A stretch of DNA of 64,000 nucleotides from Haliscomenobacteraceae bacterium (GTDB lineage Bacteria; Bacteroidota; Bacteroidia; Chitinophagales; Saprospiraceae): contig CANMVX010000010.1 in assembly GCA_947501115.1 (NCBI GenBank), positions 1-64,000 on the forward strand, in the 5' to 3' direction. This document shows, one piece after another, positions 36,232-46,595 of this stretch. Below the pieces are notes generated by a model. It did no database searches. It was not told the origin of the DNA and saw only the letters and a list, made by a program, of their open reading frames with translations. The first letter of the stretch is position 1; the number at the start of each line of letters is the position of its first letter. Position numbers and translations under genes: made by a program.

Positions 36232-39200
36232 ATGTTTCGTATTTTTACCATTTGCAGTTTCCTGGTCTTTTGCTCCTTCCTATCGGCTCAATCAAATTTG
36301 AGTGTCATCAAAAATAAGGGTATTCCTGCAAATGCTGCCATCTCAAATATTTTTATAGGTGCTGATAATCAAATTATCATTGCTGACAAATCAGATCTAT
36401 ATAGAATTTTGGGAAGTTCCCAGGCGGTAAAAATTACTTTACCTCCAAATACTACCTCTTTACTTCAGTTTAAGGGGGGAAATAGTGAAGTTTTTATTGA
36501 TTTGCCATGGATAAATAGTCTTTTGAAAGATTATTTCCAGGGGGATGACGAAATAAGTACCATGGCGCTTCAAAAGGAAGACGAATCTCTATGGGTAGGC
36601 ACACTAAACAGTGGATTGTTTCAACTCAACCTGTCAGAGAAAAAGTTAATCCAACATTTTAGTGCTAAAAATGGAAAATTAAGATCCGATAAAATTAATA
36701 TCATCCGTTTTGATGATGCAAATAAAATCTGGGTTGCCACTGACCTTGGCATATTTACGGGTAAAAGTGGAAAATATGAGATTATTGAAAAGGATTTTGC
36801 TTTTCAGGATATTTCTATTGAGGGAAAATCAGTCTGGATTCTCGGTGATAATATGGTCGGGCCATTAAACAGTAAAAGGGAATGGCTTCCTATTTTAGTT
36901 CCGGAGGTAAGTATTGAGGGCGATCTGAGGGCTATCGGTCTTGATGCAGAGGGAAATGCCTGGCTTGCCTCGGAAATCATTAGTCAATATTTGGTTGAAC
37001 TGGATTCTTTTGTGTTGTACGGACCTGAAAAAGATTTTACTTCCCAGTTTTCAACTTTAATAAAGACTGATCTTGAAGGTAGGGTATGGATTGGTACGGA
37101 AGATAAAGGTATGTATGTTATTCAGGAAAAGGAGATGCTGGCCGTGGGTATTCAGGTAGTTAACCCCATTTCATGCAATAGTGGCAAATGGGATGGTGCC
37201 CTACAAGTGAAAGTGAATGGTGGCGTTGGTCCATTTAATTATAAGTGGAGCTCAGATACCATAAAAGGGAATTCACCCATTGGCCTGGGACCAGGTACTT
37301 ACAGGGTAACCGTCACCAGTGAAGACGGTGTAACCCAAAGTGCTGAAGTAACTTTATCTGATACCCGATTAAAAGTAGAGGCCAAAGCGCTTACCGCCAC
37401 CAGTGCTCCAGGTAATGCAGACGGGCAGGCAAAAGTGACGGTCTCTGGGGGTACACCACCTTATCAGGTTTCCTGGGACAATGGACGAACAGGAAATGCC
37501 ACGGGCGGACTCTCTGGCGGGAACCATGTGGTGACCGTAGTGGATAGTAAAAATTGTTTTGGTGTTGGCGCATTTGAAGTAAACGAAAATCAAATGGCTA
37601 TTGGAGTAAAACTTGATATAGTGACTGCGCCAGATTGCCTAAATCCTAAAGGCGGCGTCTTAAAGCTCGTTTACAAAGGGGGAAAACCGCCTTACCAGTT
37701 TAATTGGAGCGTTCCCGCTGATAATAGTGCGACTCTTTCAGGATTGACTGGTGGTATCTACGCCGTTACCATTTCTGATAGTGAAGGACTTTTTGCCAAG
37801 GCGGCCATTGAAATACCTTCTCCAATATTGATGAAAGCTTCTGGCACTCCCCTTAAGGTTGCCTCCGGTCTTGGAAATGATGGTTCAGCTGTGGTCAAGG
37901 TGGAAAATGCCATCGGCGCAGTAACTTATAAATGGGATAATGGCCAAAAGGATTCCGTGGCAACAAATCTTTCCGCAGGTTTTCATAGGGTTACCCTGAC
38001 AGATGCCAAAGGTTGTACCCTCGTGCATCAAGTGGAAGTTCCAGAGGAACTGGTAGCCGTTATGGGGGAAGTTGAAGAGGAAAAAGGTTTGAGTTGTCCC
38101 GATGTTGCCGATGCTGTCTTAAAAGTGGTTCCTAAGGGCGGAAAAGCTCCTTTTGTGTTCAATTGGAGTACCGGAAGTAAAGAACAATCTATAAAAAATG
38201 TCCCTGCTGGAATATATACAGTTACCTTGACGGATGAAAAATTGCAATCAATTGTCTTAAAAAAAGAGGTGAAAGGACCGGAACCCCTGGAGCTCATTCT
38301 ACAAATTATTAAACCAGCTTCTACAAATAATGCCGATGGCGTTGCAAAAATTCTGGCCTCAGGCGGTAATGGAGATTATAAGATAACCTGGAATAAAGGC
38401 CAGGTTAATGAGGAAATTTCTAATCTCGCCGATGGGGATTACGATTTTACAGTAGTTGATGCAAAAGGCTGTAAGCTTGAAAAATCGCTTAGAATGTCGG
38501 AAATTATTCTTCCCCTTAGCCTCAATATGAAAGTTTTAAAGGAAGTTTCTTGTGCCGATTTTGAAAATGGTTCCCTGGAGGCTCTCGTGGAAGGCGGTAA
38601 ACCTCCCTATAAATTTAATTGGAGTGTAACAGGGAAAACGAATGCTATCCTGGAAAATCTCAGAGCAGGTACTTATTCCGTTACCATTACAGATAAACTA
38701 GGCGAAACTAAATCTCAAACCATTGAATTGAAAAATCCTCCTGCCTTGGTTGTCAATGTGGAAATAATCAGTCAAGCTACCGTTAATAACAAAGATGGTG
38801 TCGTCACTGCTGCAATTTCCGGTGGTATAGGTGCCTATAAAAAAGTTTGGTCCACAGGTGAAACAGGTGATTCCTCGTTTTTACTCGGTCCGGGCTACCA
38901 AAAACTAACTGTCACTGATGATCAGGGCTGTGTTGTAAATAAACCTTTTGTCATATCGGAAGATATTAAAGATTTCAATGCAAATATTTTGGTTGTCAAT
39001 GCATTAAAATGCGCAGGTGATAAAAATGGATCTGCAACGCTAAATATTAATGGTGGTAAGCCGCCATATACCGTCAAATGGAACTTTGGTGAATTAAATG
39101 GTACAGAATTAATCAACCTAAAGAAGGGGAAATACACCGCTTCTATTTCGGACAGCCAAGGTAAATCGATCTCCACTTCATTGGAACTTACTGAACCAGA

Positions 39201-40266
39201 GGTAATTAAAGGACAGATTAATGTAATAGAAATTCCCGCTTTGGATAGCTTAAATGGTAAAGTTTCGGTTTCCGTTTCAGGTGGTAACGCACCTTACTCA
39301 ATTATTTGGGATAATGGCGAAATGGGAGAAAATGCAAACTTACTCTCCAGCGGAATACACAAAGTAACTTTAAAAGATACGAATCAATGTGAAACAGTCA
39401 CCTCTTTTGAACTCGATGAAATAGTGCCTGAATTGACATTAATGGTTAAAACAGATAATGAAATTGCATGCTTTGGTGATAAAAATGGAGCCTTATCCCT
39501 GAATTTAGTGGGTGGTAAAAAACCGTTTTCTATAAAATGGAGCAATGGTTCAAACAACCCAAATATTTCATCTTTATCTCCCGGAAAATATTCCGTCACC
39601 GTAACCGATAGTAAGAATAAATCGGTCACAGCTGAAAAAGTATTGTTTGAACCTTCAAAACTGGAAGTTAATACTACTTTCATTAGAGGTGCATCAGATG
39701 AAAAAGGTCAAAATGGCAAAAGTAGCCTGCTCATAAATGGAGGTAGTTTTCCATTCGTTATTCAATGGGATAATGGCAATAATCAGATGTTCGCTCAAAA
39801 TTTAACGGCAGGATACCATTCTGTGACCGTCACGGATATTAGAGGCTGTGTAGATACCAGCGCGGCAACTATTCCAATAAGACTTATTCCAGGTTTGGCT
39901 CGTGATTCATTTAAAGCAGAACAGATTATTCAAATCGAAAAATTAGTTTTCCAGGCCGATAGTATCAGTATTCCACCAGGCGTAGAAGAACTTTTACAGG
40001 AGGTTTTACAGTTTTTAAAGGATTATCCAACCCTTAACGTAGAATTTGGTGGGCATACTAATAATGTAGCATCCGATAATTATGCAGATGATATATCTCT
40101 GAAAAGAGCCCGATCTGTAGCAAACTTTTTTATCCGCAATGGTATTCCAGAGTCAAGAGTAGCCTCTTTCGGGTATGGAAAGAAAAATCCTTTGGTCTCA
40201 AACGATACACCAGAAGGGCGTAAGAAAAATCAGAGGGTCGAACTGAAAATCCTGAATGGGCAATAA
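36232..40266 (+). CDS. surface protein: propeller, twelve SprB-like repeats, OmpA domain
   Basis: A 1,344-residue exported protein (signal peptide about 1-19, ending LSAQ). Residues 20-300 contain regulator-propeller-type units such as LWVGTLNSGLF, IWVATDLGIF and VWIGTEDKGMY. Residues about 305-1210 hold twelve SprB-like modules of about 76 residues with the GGxPPYxxxW core. The last 130 residues are an OmpA-type peptidoglycan-binding domain (FGGHTNN, LKRARSVANFFIRNGIP, GRKKNQRVEL). It should be anchored to the periplasmic wall through OmpA. SprB repeats are best known from the gliding adhesin SprB, where they are exposed outside, so the topology here is unclear. No T9SS sorting domain is seen. 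Confidence 0.85.
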   Translation: MFRIFTICSFLVFCSFLSAQSNLSVIKNKGIPANAAISNIFIGADNQIIIADKSDLYRILGSSQAVKITLPPNTTSLLQFKGGNSEVFIDLPWINSLLKDYFQGDDEISTMALQKEDESLWVGTLNSGLFQLNLSEKKLIQHFSAKNGKLRSDKINIIRFDDANKIWVATDLGIFTGKSGKYEIIEKDFAFQDISIEGKSVWILGDNMVGPLNSKREWLPILVPEVSIEGDLRAIGLDAEGNAWLASEIISQYLVELDSFVLYGPEKDFTSQFSTLIKTDLEGRVWIGTEDKGMYVIQEKEMLAVGIQVVNPISCNSGKWDGALQVKVNGGVGPFNYKWSSDTIKGNSPIGLGPGTYRVTVTSEDGVTQSAEVTLSDTRLKVEAKALTATSAPGNADGQAKVTVSGGTPPYQVSWDNGRTGNATGGLSGGNHVVTVVDSKNCFGVGAFEVNENQMAIGVKLDIVTAPDCLNPKGGVLKLVYKGGKPPYQFNWSVPADNSATLSGLTGGIYAVTISDSEGLFAKAAIEIPSPILMKASGTPLKVASGLGNDGSAVVKVENAIGAVTYKWDNGQKDSVATNLSAGFHRVTLTDAKGCTLVHQVEVPEELVAVMGEVEEEKGLSCPDVADAVLKVVPKGGKAPFVFNWSTGSKEQSIKNVPAGIYTVTLTDEKLQSIVLKKEVKGPEPLELILQIIKPASTNNADGVAKILASGGNGDYKITWNKGQVNEEISNLADGDYDFTVVDAKGCKLEKSLRMSEIILPLSLNMKVLKEVSCADFENGSLEALVEGGKPPYKFNWSVTGKTNAILENLRAGTYSVTITDKLGETKSQTIELKNPPALVVNVEIISQATVNNKDGVVTAAISGGIGAYKKVWSTGETGDSSFLLGPGYQKLTVTDDQGCVVNKPFVISEDIKDFNANILVVNALKCAGDKNGSATLNINGGKPPYTVKWNFGELNGTELINLKKGKYTASISDSQGKSISTSLELTEPEVIKGQINVIEIPALDSLNGKVSVSVSGGNAPYSIIWDNGEMGENANLLSSGIHKVTLKDTNQCETVTSFELDEIVPELTLMVKTDNEIACFGDKNGALSLNLVGGKKPFSIKWSNGSNNPNISSLSPGKYSVTVTDSKNKSVTAEKVLFEPSKLEVNTTFIRGASDEKGQNGKSSLLINGGSFPFVIQWDNGNNQMFAQNLTAGYHSVTVTDIRGCVDTSAATIPIRLIPGLARDSFKAEQIIQIEKLVFQADSISIPPGVEELLQEVLQFLKDYPTLNVEFGGHTNNVASDNYADDISLKRARSVANFFIRNGIPESRVASFGYGKKNPLVSNDTPEGRKKNQRVELKILNGQ
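37174..39849 (+). repeat. six tandem A-B pairs of SprB-like repeats
   Basis: Twelve modules alternate between two types. Type A has a cysteine at its start (C315, 469, 622, 774, 927, 1080; spacing 152-154). Type B has a cysteine at its end (C442, 595, 747, 900, 1053, 1206). Each B cysteine is exactly 27 residues before the next A cysteine. These are the only cysteines in the mature protein. Confidence 0.85.
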
Positions 40267-40275
40267 AAGATAATA

Positions 40276-41139
40276 TTATTCTATTCCTTTCCATCGTCGA
40301 TGACTCCACAACCACTGGCTTGGGTCATCGACGATTTGTTTTTCAAGGAGTTCTGCATACTTTTTAGTGATAAAACCATGCTCCGTTTCTTTTCCATACA
40401 TACATATTAAACTAAAATTAATATGACATTGACGGCTCTCATCTTTTATATGTAAATAGATGACGGGTAAATTAAATTGTACAGCATGTTTTTCAACGCC
40501 AAAAAGCATGGGAGTTTTTATGCCTAAAAAAGGAGTCCAAAATGATTTATTGGGGTCAACCGGACGCTGATCTGAAGGCATAATATAAAAATAGGTTTGA
40601 TTTAAATGTGCGACAATATGTTCCTTAAATGTATAGCGGGTGATTAAATTTAACCCAAATCTTGTTCTTATGTGAAGGAGTAAAGCACTAAAATAATTGC
40701 TCTTCACTGGTGTAAATACCAAACCAACAGGTTTATTTATAAAAATAGGTAAGGCAGAAAACGCCTTTTCCCAGCTTCCATAATGTGCTGTAACTATGAT
40801 TATAGGTTTATTTAGTAAGGTAAGCTCATTTAAGAGGTTAATATTTTCAATCACTATCGACGGATAGACGCCTTTTTTACTTTGTATTAAAAGAGGAATA
40901 AGATCTTCAAAGTTTTTTAAAAACTGACGATAAAAGGCCTTTTGAATTTCTTTAATCTTTCTTGTGGTATGCGTTGGAAATACCTTCTGTAAATTATCCT
41001 GTACCACCTTTTTCCGATAAAAAATGATAGGGTATAAAAGGATAAATAATAGGTTCAATAGTCCGTGAAGTATTGGTCTGGGGATGGACGCAAGAAGATA
41101 AAAGGGTAAATATTTGGGACTATTTTTCATAGGCAACAA
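40276..41139 (-). CDS. LpxL/HtrB-like lipid acyltransferase
   Basis: A 287-residue membrane-associated acyltransferase. The catalytic HYGSWE motif (H-x4-E variant of HX4D/E) follows IIVTAH near residue 118. MPSDQRPVDPNKSFWTPFLG near 190 (in pieces) is the glycerol/acceptor-site region of lipid A secondary acyltransferases. An N-terminal hydrophobic segment (about 12-35) anchors it to the inner membrane. It probably adds a secondary acyl chain to lipid A or an aminolipid. An ATG three codons later is an alternative start. It is convergent with the OmpA-domain gene with a 9-base gap. Confidence 0.82.
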   Translation of the reverse strand: MLPMKNSPKYLPFYLLASIPRPILHGLLNLLFILLYPIIFYRKKVVQDNLQKVFPTHTTRKIKEIQKAFYRQFLKNFEDLIPLLIQSKKGVYPSIVIENINLLNELTLLNKPIIIVTAHYGSWEKAFSALPIFINKPVGLVFTPVKSNYFSALLLHIRTRFGLNLITRYTFKEHIVAHLNQTYFYIMPSDQRPVDPNKSFWTPFLGIKTPMLFGVEKHAVQFNLPVIYLHIKDESRQCHINFSLICMYGKETEHGFITKKYAELLEKQIVDDPSQWLWSHRRWKGIE

Positions 41140-41249
41140 AAATGAGGGAAAATTGGTAAGATTTGCCTTCTTTTGATTAGTTATTTATAAATTTAGATGT
41201 TTTAATTTGCTGAATCATTTTTTTTTCATTATTCATTGAAATAGCAACT

Positions 41250-44200
41250 ATGCAAAACTTGACGAAACTTTTATTGAGTTCACTTTTAATTATTTTAACA
41301 TTAAACGTATCTGCTCAAAAAAAATCTAAATCTAACAATGCAGAGGTAGTCGTACCTAAATTGATAGATGCCAAAAATTTTAAGTCGCTAAAATGGAGAA
41401 ATATCGGTCCTTTTCGCGGCGGCAGGGCTAACGGTATTTCTGGCGTTCCTGGTAATAATCAATTGTATTTTGTTGGCTACACCGGCGGTGGCGTCTGGAA
41501 AACGCAGGACGCAGGACTAAATTGGGTTAATATTTCTGACGGTTTCTTTACATCAAGTACCATTGGAGATATTGCCGTAGCTGAAAGTGATCCCAATGTA
41601 ATATATGTAGGTACAGGGGAACATGCCGTAAGAGGTGTTATGACTACTTTTGGTGATGGCGTGTATAAATCAACAGACCAGGGTAAAACCTGGAAAAATA
41701 TGGGTCTGGAGAATACCAGACATATTTCTGATGTGATTATTCACCCACAAAATCCTGATATTGTTTGGGTGGCCGCTCAAGGCGCATTACACGGTCCTTC
41801 TGAAGAAAGGGGTGTTTATAAAACAACAGACGGAGGTGTTACCTGGAAAAAAACACTTTATGTAGATGTTAATTCAGGCGTTTCCAGCCTTACCGTTGAT
41901 TTTTCCAATCCAAGAATCATGTATGCCGCTACCTGGGAACATCGTCGCCTTCCCTGGCAGGTTCAAAGTGGGGGTAATGGTTGTTCCGTATGGAAATCAA
42001 CAGATGGTGGTGAATCCTGGAGCAAATCCGTAGAGGGTCTTCCTTCTATGATGGGTAAAATTGGCTTGTCTGTTTCAAGAGCTGAACCTTCCCGGGTTTA
42101 CGCCATTGTGGAAGCTGAAAAATCTAAAGCAGGGGTCTATCGTAGTGATGATGCCGGAAAGTCATGGAAATTAATGACAAACGATCAAACACTTACCGCC
42201 CGTTCCTGGTATTATATGGAAATTTATGCCGATCCCTCAAATCCTGAAATTGTCTATGTCCTAAATGCTCCCGCGATGCGTTCCATAGACGGAGGAAAAA
42301 CTTTTTCAATGTTAAGGGTAGGACATGGCGATACGCATGACCTTTGGATTAATCCACAGGATAGTGAAAATCTGGCGCTTGCCGATGATGGTGGAGGTGA
42401 AATTAGCTTTAATTCGGGAAAAACCTGGTCTGCTCAGGGAAATCAACCTACCGCTCAGTTTTATAGAGTGAATACAGATAATCGTTTTCCATATTGGGTC
42501 TATGGGGGTCAACAGGATAATTCTTCTGTAATGATTCAAAGTAGAACCAGTGGTTCAGGTATCACCGATAAGGACTGGACTTCAGGACCAGGTTGTGAAA
42601 GTGCTTTCCTCGCTTTTAATCCAGATAATCCTACGCAAATTTTTGGTGGTTGCTACCAGGGGTATATCGAGGTATTAAATATGGCAAACCAGGAAGTTAA
42701 GGATATTATGGCTTACCCAGCCTTAAATCTGGCCATTGCTCCAAAGGATATGAAATACCGTTTTAATTGGAATGCGCCTATTATCGCTTCTCCTCATGAT
42801 TATAATACCATCTATCATGCAGCAAATAAAGTGTTGAAAACAACTGATGGCGGTATAAGTTGGACTGAAATTAGCCCTGATTTAACCCGAAATGAGGCGG
42901 AAAAACAAGGGGTCGGTGGTGGCCCTATTACTAATGAGGGAGCTGGTGGAGAAAATTATAATACTATATTTTATTTAATTGAGTCTTCTACTGAAAAAGA
43001 TCTTATCTGGTCGGGAAGCGATTGTGGTCTGGTACATGTAACAAGGAACGGAGGTAAATCTTGGGAAAATGTAACCCCGCAAGGTCTGCCAGAAAGCCTG
43101 ATTCAATCTATCGAGGTTTCTCCACATCAGCCGGGTACGGCTTATATTTCCGCTACCCGATATCGTTTTAATGACTTCCAGTCAATGGCTTATAAAACAA
43201 CTGATTATGGAAAAACCTGGATTTCCATAAATCAGGGTATTGGTAAAGATGATTATTTAAGAGTAATCAGGGAAGATTTAAAAGTGCCTGGCTTACTTTA
43301 TGGCGGAGCTGAAAGGGCTTTCTATATATCTGCCGATGCTGGCGCTAACTGGAGTTTGTTTCAACTCAATATGCCAGTAGTTGGTATTACCGATTTAACT
43401 TTCAGGGATAACGATTTAGTTGCTTCTACAGCGGGTAGAGCTTTCTGGATTTTAGATGATCTTAGTGCTATTCAACAGTCAAAGGGCTTTCCTCAAGGTA
43501 AATTACAACTTTACACCCCAAAAGATACTTACCGGTTTGGTTCTTCAGGCTACGGGGGCGGTAGAGGTAATATTGGTGAAAATCCCGCAGAAGGGGTTGT
43601 TTTAGATTACTTTATTGGAGAAAAAGTAGATTCTTTAGGCTTGACCTTAGAAATATATACCGCGGAGGGGAAATGGTTAAGAACCCTTTCTTCTATTAAA
43701 CCAAAAAAATCAGACGCTTATCCAGGTGGACCTCCTCCACCAGTAATTCTTCCCGCTCAAGAGGGTGTGAACCGTTTCGCCTGGGACATGAGAACGGAAA
43801 CTTTACCCGGCATTCAGAATGTTTTTGTACAGGGCGATTTAAGAGGCTATAAAGTGGGGCCTGGTATGTATAAAGCTAAGCTTACCGCTAATGGTCAAAG
43901 TTCTGAGGTTACTTTTAAGATAAAGGTGAATCCTGCTTCAACTACCACTAAGGAAGAATGGATGGCTCAACAACTTATTTTGGAAAAAATCGACGCAGAT
44001 GTGAAGGAGGTACATCAAATGGTAAATAAAATGCGTTTGGTGAAAAAGCAAATTTTACTTCAGGATGAATTACTTCAAGATAATCCGGCAGCAAAAGACT
44101 TGTTGGAAAATGGAAAATCGTTGTTGAAAAAATTGGAAGATTGGGAATCTCAGGTTATTGAAACCAGACAGAAAAATTTCCAGGACGTTATTAACTGGCC

Positions 44201-44414
44201 AAGTAAAATAAACGGTGAATTGTTAGACTTGAAAAGTAGAATTGATACTAATGAGGCGAAACTTACCAACGGGGCAAAACAAAGACTTACCGATTTGAAT
44301 GTTCGTTGGAAGCTGGATAGATCTGCTATCGATAAAGTAATTAATGAGGATTTACCCGAATACAGCAAAAAATTTCAAGACAAGGGTTTACCACCTTTAA
44401 TTTTAATTCAATAA
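41250..44414 (+). CDS. secreted VPS10/BNR-repeat propeller protein, copy 2
   Basis: A 1,054-residue protein with a signal peptide ending near SAQ (residue 23). It aligns with the propeller protein at 32986 over its whole length: both start [17 protein letters not shown], share TGGGxWKT, YVGTGE/YIGMGE, GDGVYKS and EERGV segments, and end in a helical tail. The Asp boxes ([45 protein letters not shown]) are intact. Copy 2 has an extra glycine-rich insert ([12 protein letters not shown]) and a proline-rich [11 protein letters not shown] stretch in the beta domain. Role unknown; no T9SS sorting domain seen. Confidence 0.82.
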   Translation: MQNLTKLLLSSLLIILTLNVSAQKKSKSNNAEVVVPKLIDAKNFKSLKWRNIGPFRGGRANGISGVPGNNQLYFVGYTGGGVWKTQDAGLNWVNISDGFFTSSTIGDIAVAESDPNVIYVGTGEHAVRGVMTTFGDGVYKSTDQGKTWKNMGLENTRHISDVIIHPQNPDIVWVAAQGALHGPSEERGVYKTTDGGVTWKKTLYVDVNSGVSSLTVDFSNPRIMYAATWEHRRLPWQVQSGGNGCSVWKSTDGGESWSKSVEGLPSMMGKIGLSVSRAEPSRVYAIVEAEKSKAGVYRSDDAGKSWKLMTNDQTLTARSWYYMEIYADPSNPEIVYVLNAPAMRSIDGGKTFSMLRVGHGDTHDLWINPQDSENLALADDGGGEISFNSGKTWSAQGNQPTAQFYRVNTDNRFPYWVYGGQQDNSSVMIQSRTSGSGITDKDWTSGPGCESAFLAFNPDNPTQIFGGCYQGYIEVLNMANQEVKDIMAYPALNLAIAPKDMKYRFNWNAPIIASPHDYNTIYHAANKVLKTTDGGISWTEISPDLTRNEAEKQGVGGGPITNEGAGGENYNTIFYLIESSTEKDLIWSGSDCGLVHVTRNGGKSWENVTPQGLPESLIQSIEVSPHQPGTAYISATRYRFNDFQSMAYKTTDYGKTWISINQGIGKDDYLRVIREDLKVPGLLYGGAERAFYISADAGANWSLFQLNMPVVGITDLTFRDNDLVASTAGRAFWILDDLSAIQQSKGFPQGKLQLYTPKDTYRFGSSGYGGGRGNIGENPAEGVVLDYFIGEKVDSLGLTLEIYTAEGKWLRTLSSIKPKKSDAYPGGPPPPVILPAQEGVNRFAWDMRTETLPGIQNVFVQGDLRGYKVGPGMYKAKLTANGQSSEVTFKIKVNPASTTTKEEWMAQQLILEKIDADVKEVHQMVNKMRLVKKQILLQDELLQDNPAAKDLLENGKSLLKKLEDWESQVIETRQKNFQDVINWPSKINGELLDLKSRIDTNEAKLTNGAKQRLTDLNVRWKLDRSAIDKVINEDLPEYSKKFQDKGLPPLILIQ

Positions 44415-44434
44415 AATGATGAATATATTAGGTT

Positions 44435-46291
44435 TTGCCTGTTAAGGCGCCTATATCGACTTTTCGATATGGTGGGAAGAAAAAAGGGAAAACCTTTAAT
44501 ATTGTCCAAGCTAAAGACCTGCTTGTGTTGCGTTCAGTATCTCCACTCAATGCACTCAAGCAGGTCTTATCGGCTAAAGCGTCGATTTTTTTTGAAAATT
44601 TAACCCTGACATTTTCTTTTCCAGAGGTAAAAGTGAATATTTTTAAGGTAAATGAACCAGACCAACTCGATGCTTGTAGATTAGCTTTTAAGGAAGATCC
44701 AAATATAAAATTTGCGGGAAGAGTCTGGAAAGAGGAATTATCAGGCTCAACCCTCATTTATACTGAAAATTTATTTGTTAAGTTCAGAGCAAATATATCA
44801 ACAAAGGCCATTTTAGCTCTTTTAAGTTCCTACAAACTATTTATAAAGGAAAAATTTTCCTTTACCAGCAATGCCTATTTTGTAAAATCGGAGGGATTCC
44901 CCGGCGTTACTATTTTTGATATTGCCAGGGTATTGGGTGAAAATGCACAGGTACTTATCTGCTACCCGGAAATGGTGTTCCCTAAAAAAACACATCAGAT
45001 TCACGAGAACCAATGGTTTTTAAAGGAAGTTTCAACCGATGGTTCTAATAGACCGCGCGGGGTAGAAATGAGAAAAGTCTGGCAATATTCGAAAGGGGAG
45101 AATGTGATGATAGCTATTATTGATGATGGTGTTGACACGCATCATCCCGAGTTTAATCTCCTGGGTAAAGTGGTTTATCCCAGAGATACCATTTTAGATA
45201 GTGATTCAGCGCTACCGCAGACGATGGACGAAAATCATGGTACCTGTTGTGCCGGCGTGGCTCTGGCGCAGGGTTCGGGTCTTGCCAGTGGCGTGGCGCC
45301 TATGGCTCGATTAATTCCTATCAGAAGTGGAGGATTAGGTTCGTTCTCTGAAGCCAAAGCTTTTGCCTGGGCAGCTGACCACGGGGCCGATATCATTAGC
45401 TGTTCTTGGGGTCCGCCCGATGGCATTTGGTATGATCCCAATGATCCCACTCATCGAATTCCCTTTCCTCTTCCCGATAGTTCCCGTTTAGCCATTGATT
45501 ATGCGTTAAAAAAGGGTAGAAATGGCTCCGGTTGCCTCCTTGTTTGGGCCGCAGGAAATGGAAATGAAGAAATTCAATATGATGGATATGCGTCTTTACC
45601 CACTATTTTGGCCGTTGCCGCTTGCGATTTTAAAGAAAAAAGATCGCCTTATAGCGATTTTGGTCAGAATATAGCATGTTGCTTTCCCAGTAGTTCCGCT
45701 TCTTCAACTCCGTTTGGAGTGTCTGATGGCATTTGGACAACGGATCGATCCCATGCGCTGGGGTACAATCCAGAGGGAGATTATGTGGGTACCTTTGGGG
45801 GAACTTCCGCTTCTTGCCCAGGGGTGGCAGGCAGCCTGGCACTCATCCTAAGCCTTTTTCCAGGGCTTAAAAACAGACACATACGTCCTATCTTAAATAT
45901 GACTTCCGATAAAATAAGTATAGATACCGGAAAATATAATAATGGGCATAGTCATTATTTTGGCTATGGAAGGATTAATCCGTACCTCGCCATTCTTTTT
46001 ATCAAACAAATATTAGTCATTGAAACTGAAATTAAGCGGAATATTAATTCGAAAATAGAGGGAATTCGTTGCGTTTTCCAACAAAATATTTTTCAGCTTA
46101 ATCTGTCTTATTATCTAATAAATACAAAAAAGCGATGGTTGTCAGGTCAATGGTTGCTTTTTGAGGAGAATGCGTTTTCTGTCGATCAAATAGTTTTTGA
46201 GCTAAATGGATTGGACGCACCGCTATTTATACTTAAAAGGTATGATCGGGAAGATGGTCAGTTTGTTAAGTTAAAACTTATTTGGAAGTAA
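44435..46291 (+). CDS. S8 family serine peptidase (subtilase)
   Basis: A 618-residue protein with a complete subtilase domain. The catalytic triad fits D230 (or D231) in IIDDGVD, H268 in NHGTCCAG and S458 in GGTSASCPG. A 200-residue N-terminal part resembles the pro-domain or fervidolysin-like N-terminus, and about 100 beta-rich residues follow the protease. There is no ATG in frame upstream or in the first 170 codons; the TTG at 44435 is the first usable start, directly after an in-frame stop. No signal peptide is visible, so as read it is cytoplasmic. A possible one-base frame problem at the start is described in the findings. Confidence 0.8.
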   Translation: MPVKAPISTFRYGGKKKGKTFNIVQAKDLLVLRSVSPLNALKQVLSAKASIFFENLTLTFSFPEVKVNIFKVNEPDQLDACRLAFKEDPNIKFAGRVWKEELSGSTLIYTENLFVKFRANISTKAILALLSSYKLFIKEKFSFTSNAYFVKSEGFPGVTIFDIARVLGENAQVLICYPEMVFPKKTHQIHENQWFLKEVSTDGSNRPRGVEMRKVWQYSKGENVMIAIIDDGVDTHHPEFNLLGKVVYPRDTILDSDSALPQTMDENHGTCCAGVALAQGSGLASGVAPMARLIPIRSGGLGSFSEAKAFAWAADHGADIISCSWGPPDGIWYDPNDPTHRIPFPLPDSSRLAIDYALKKGRNGSGCLLVWAAGNGNEEIQYDGYASLPTILAVAACDFKEKRSPYSDFGQNIACCFPSSSASSTPFGVSDGIWTTDRSHALGYNPEGDYVGTFGGTSASCPGVAGSLALILSLFPGLKNRHIRPILNMTSDKISIDTGKYNNGHSHYFGYGRINPYLAILFIKQILVIETEIKRNINSKIEGIRCVFQQNIFQLNLSYYLINTKKRWLSGQWLLFEENAFSVDQIVFELNGLDAPLFILKRYDREDGQFVKLKLIWK

Positions 46292-46595
46292 ATTCTTTAA
46301 AATTGTTCTTTTGTATAAAAAGAAAATGATAGAAAAAAATTGATTAAAAACAGATCTGAGGTAGGTATGTATTTATTTATGCGTTTCACCAAGGGTAATC
46401 TTTTCCTGAATTTAATGGTAATTAGGAAATATCTCAGTTCAAACGAAAGGAAATATGGTAAAGACTGAAAACATGGCGTAAAATAAGTTTACTATCGTTA
46501 AATATCTTTACAAAATGACAGGATATTTTGCGCTGAATTTTTAGTTAACATGAAATTACTTTCCATTTTATCTACTTTTGATAAAACTTTTAAAA
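46292..46595. other. non-coding gap of 304 bases
   Basis: Between the subtilase and the glycerophosphodiesterase. It is AT-rich with no ORF worth calling. TATCTTTA near 46502 is a near-match to a -7 box and may serve the downstream gene. I see no hairpin, tRNA or repeat in it. Confidence 0.6.

Noticed and set aside
37174-39849. Regularly spaced repeats as a CRISPR array
   Set aside because: The spacing is about 230 and 460 bases and the repeats are protein modules with diverged DNA.
32986-44414. T9SS cargo status of the two propeller proteins
   Set aside because: Both end in helical tails; I could not find a C-terminal sorting-domain pattern.
46578-46595. TTG start of the glycerophosphodiesterase
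   Set aside because: The ATG at 46596 gives a clean signal peptide; the extra six residues add nothing.
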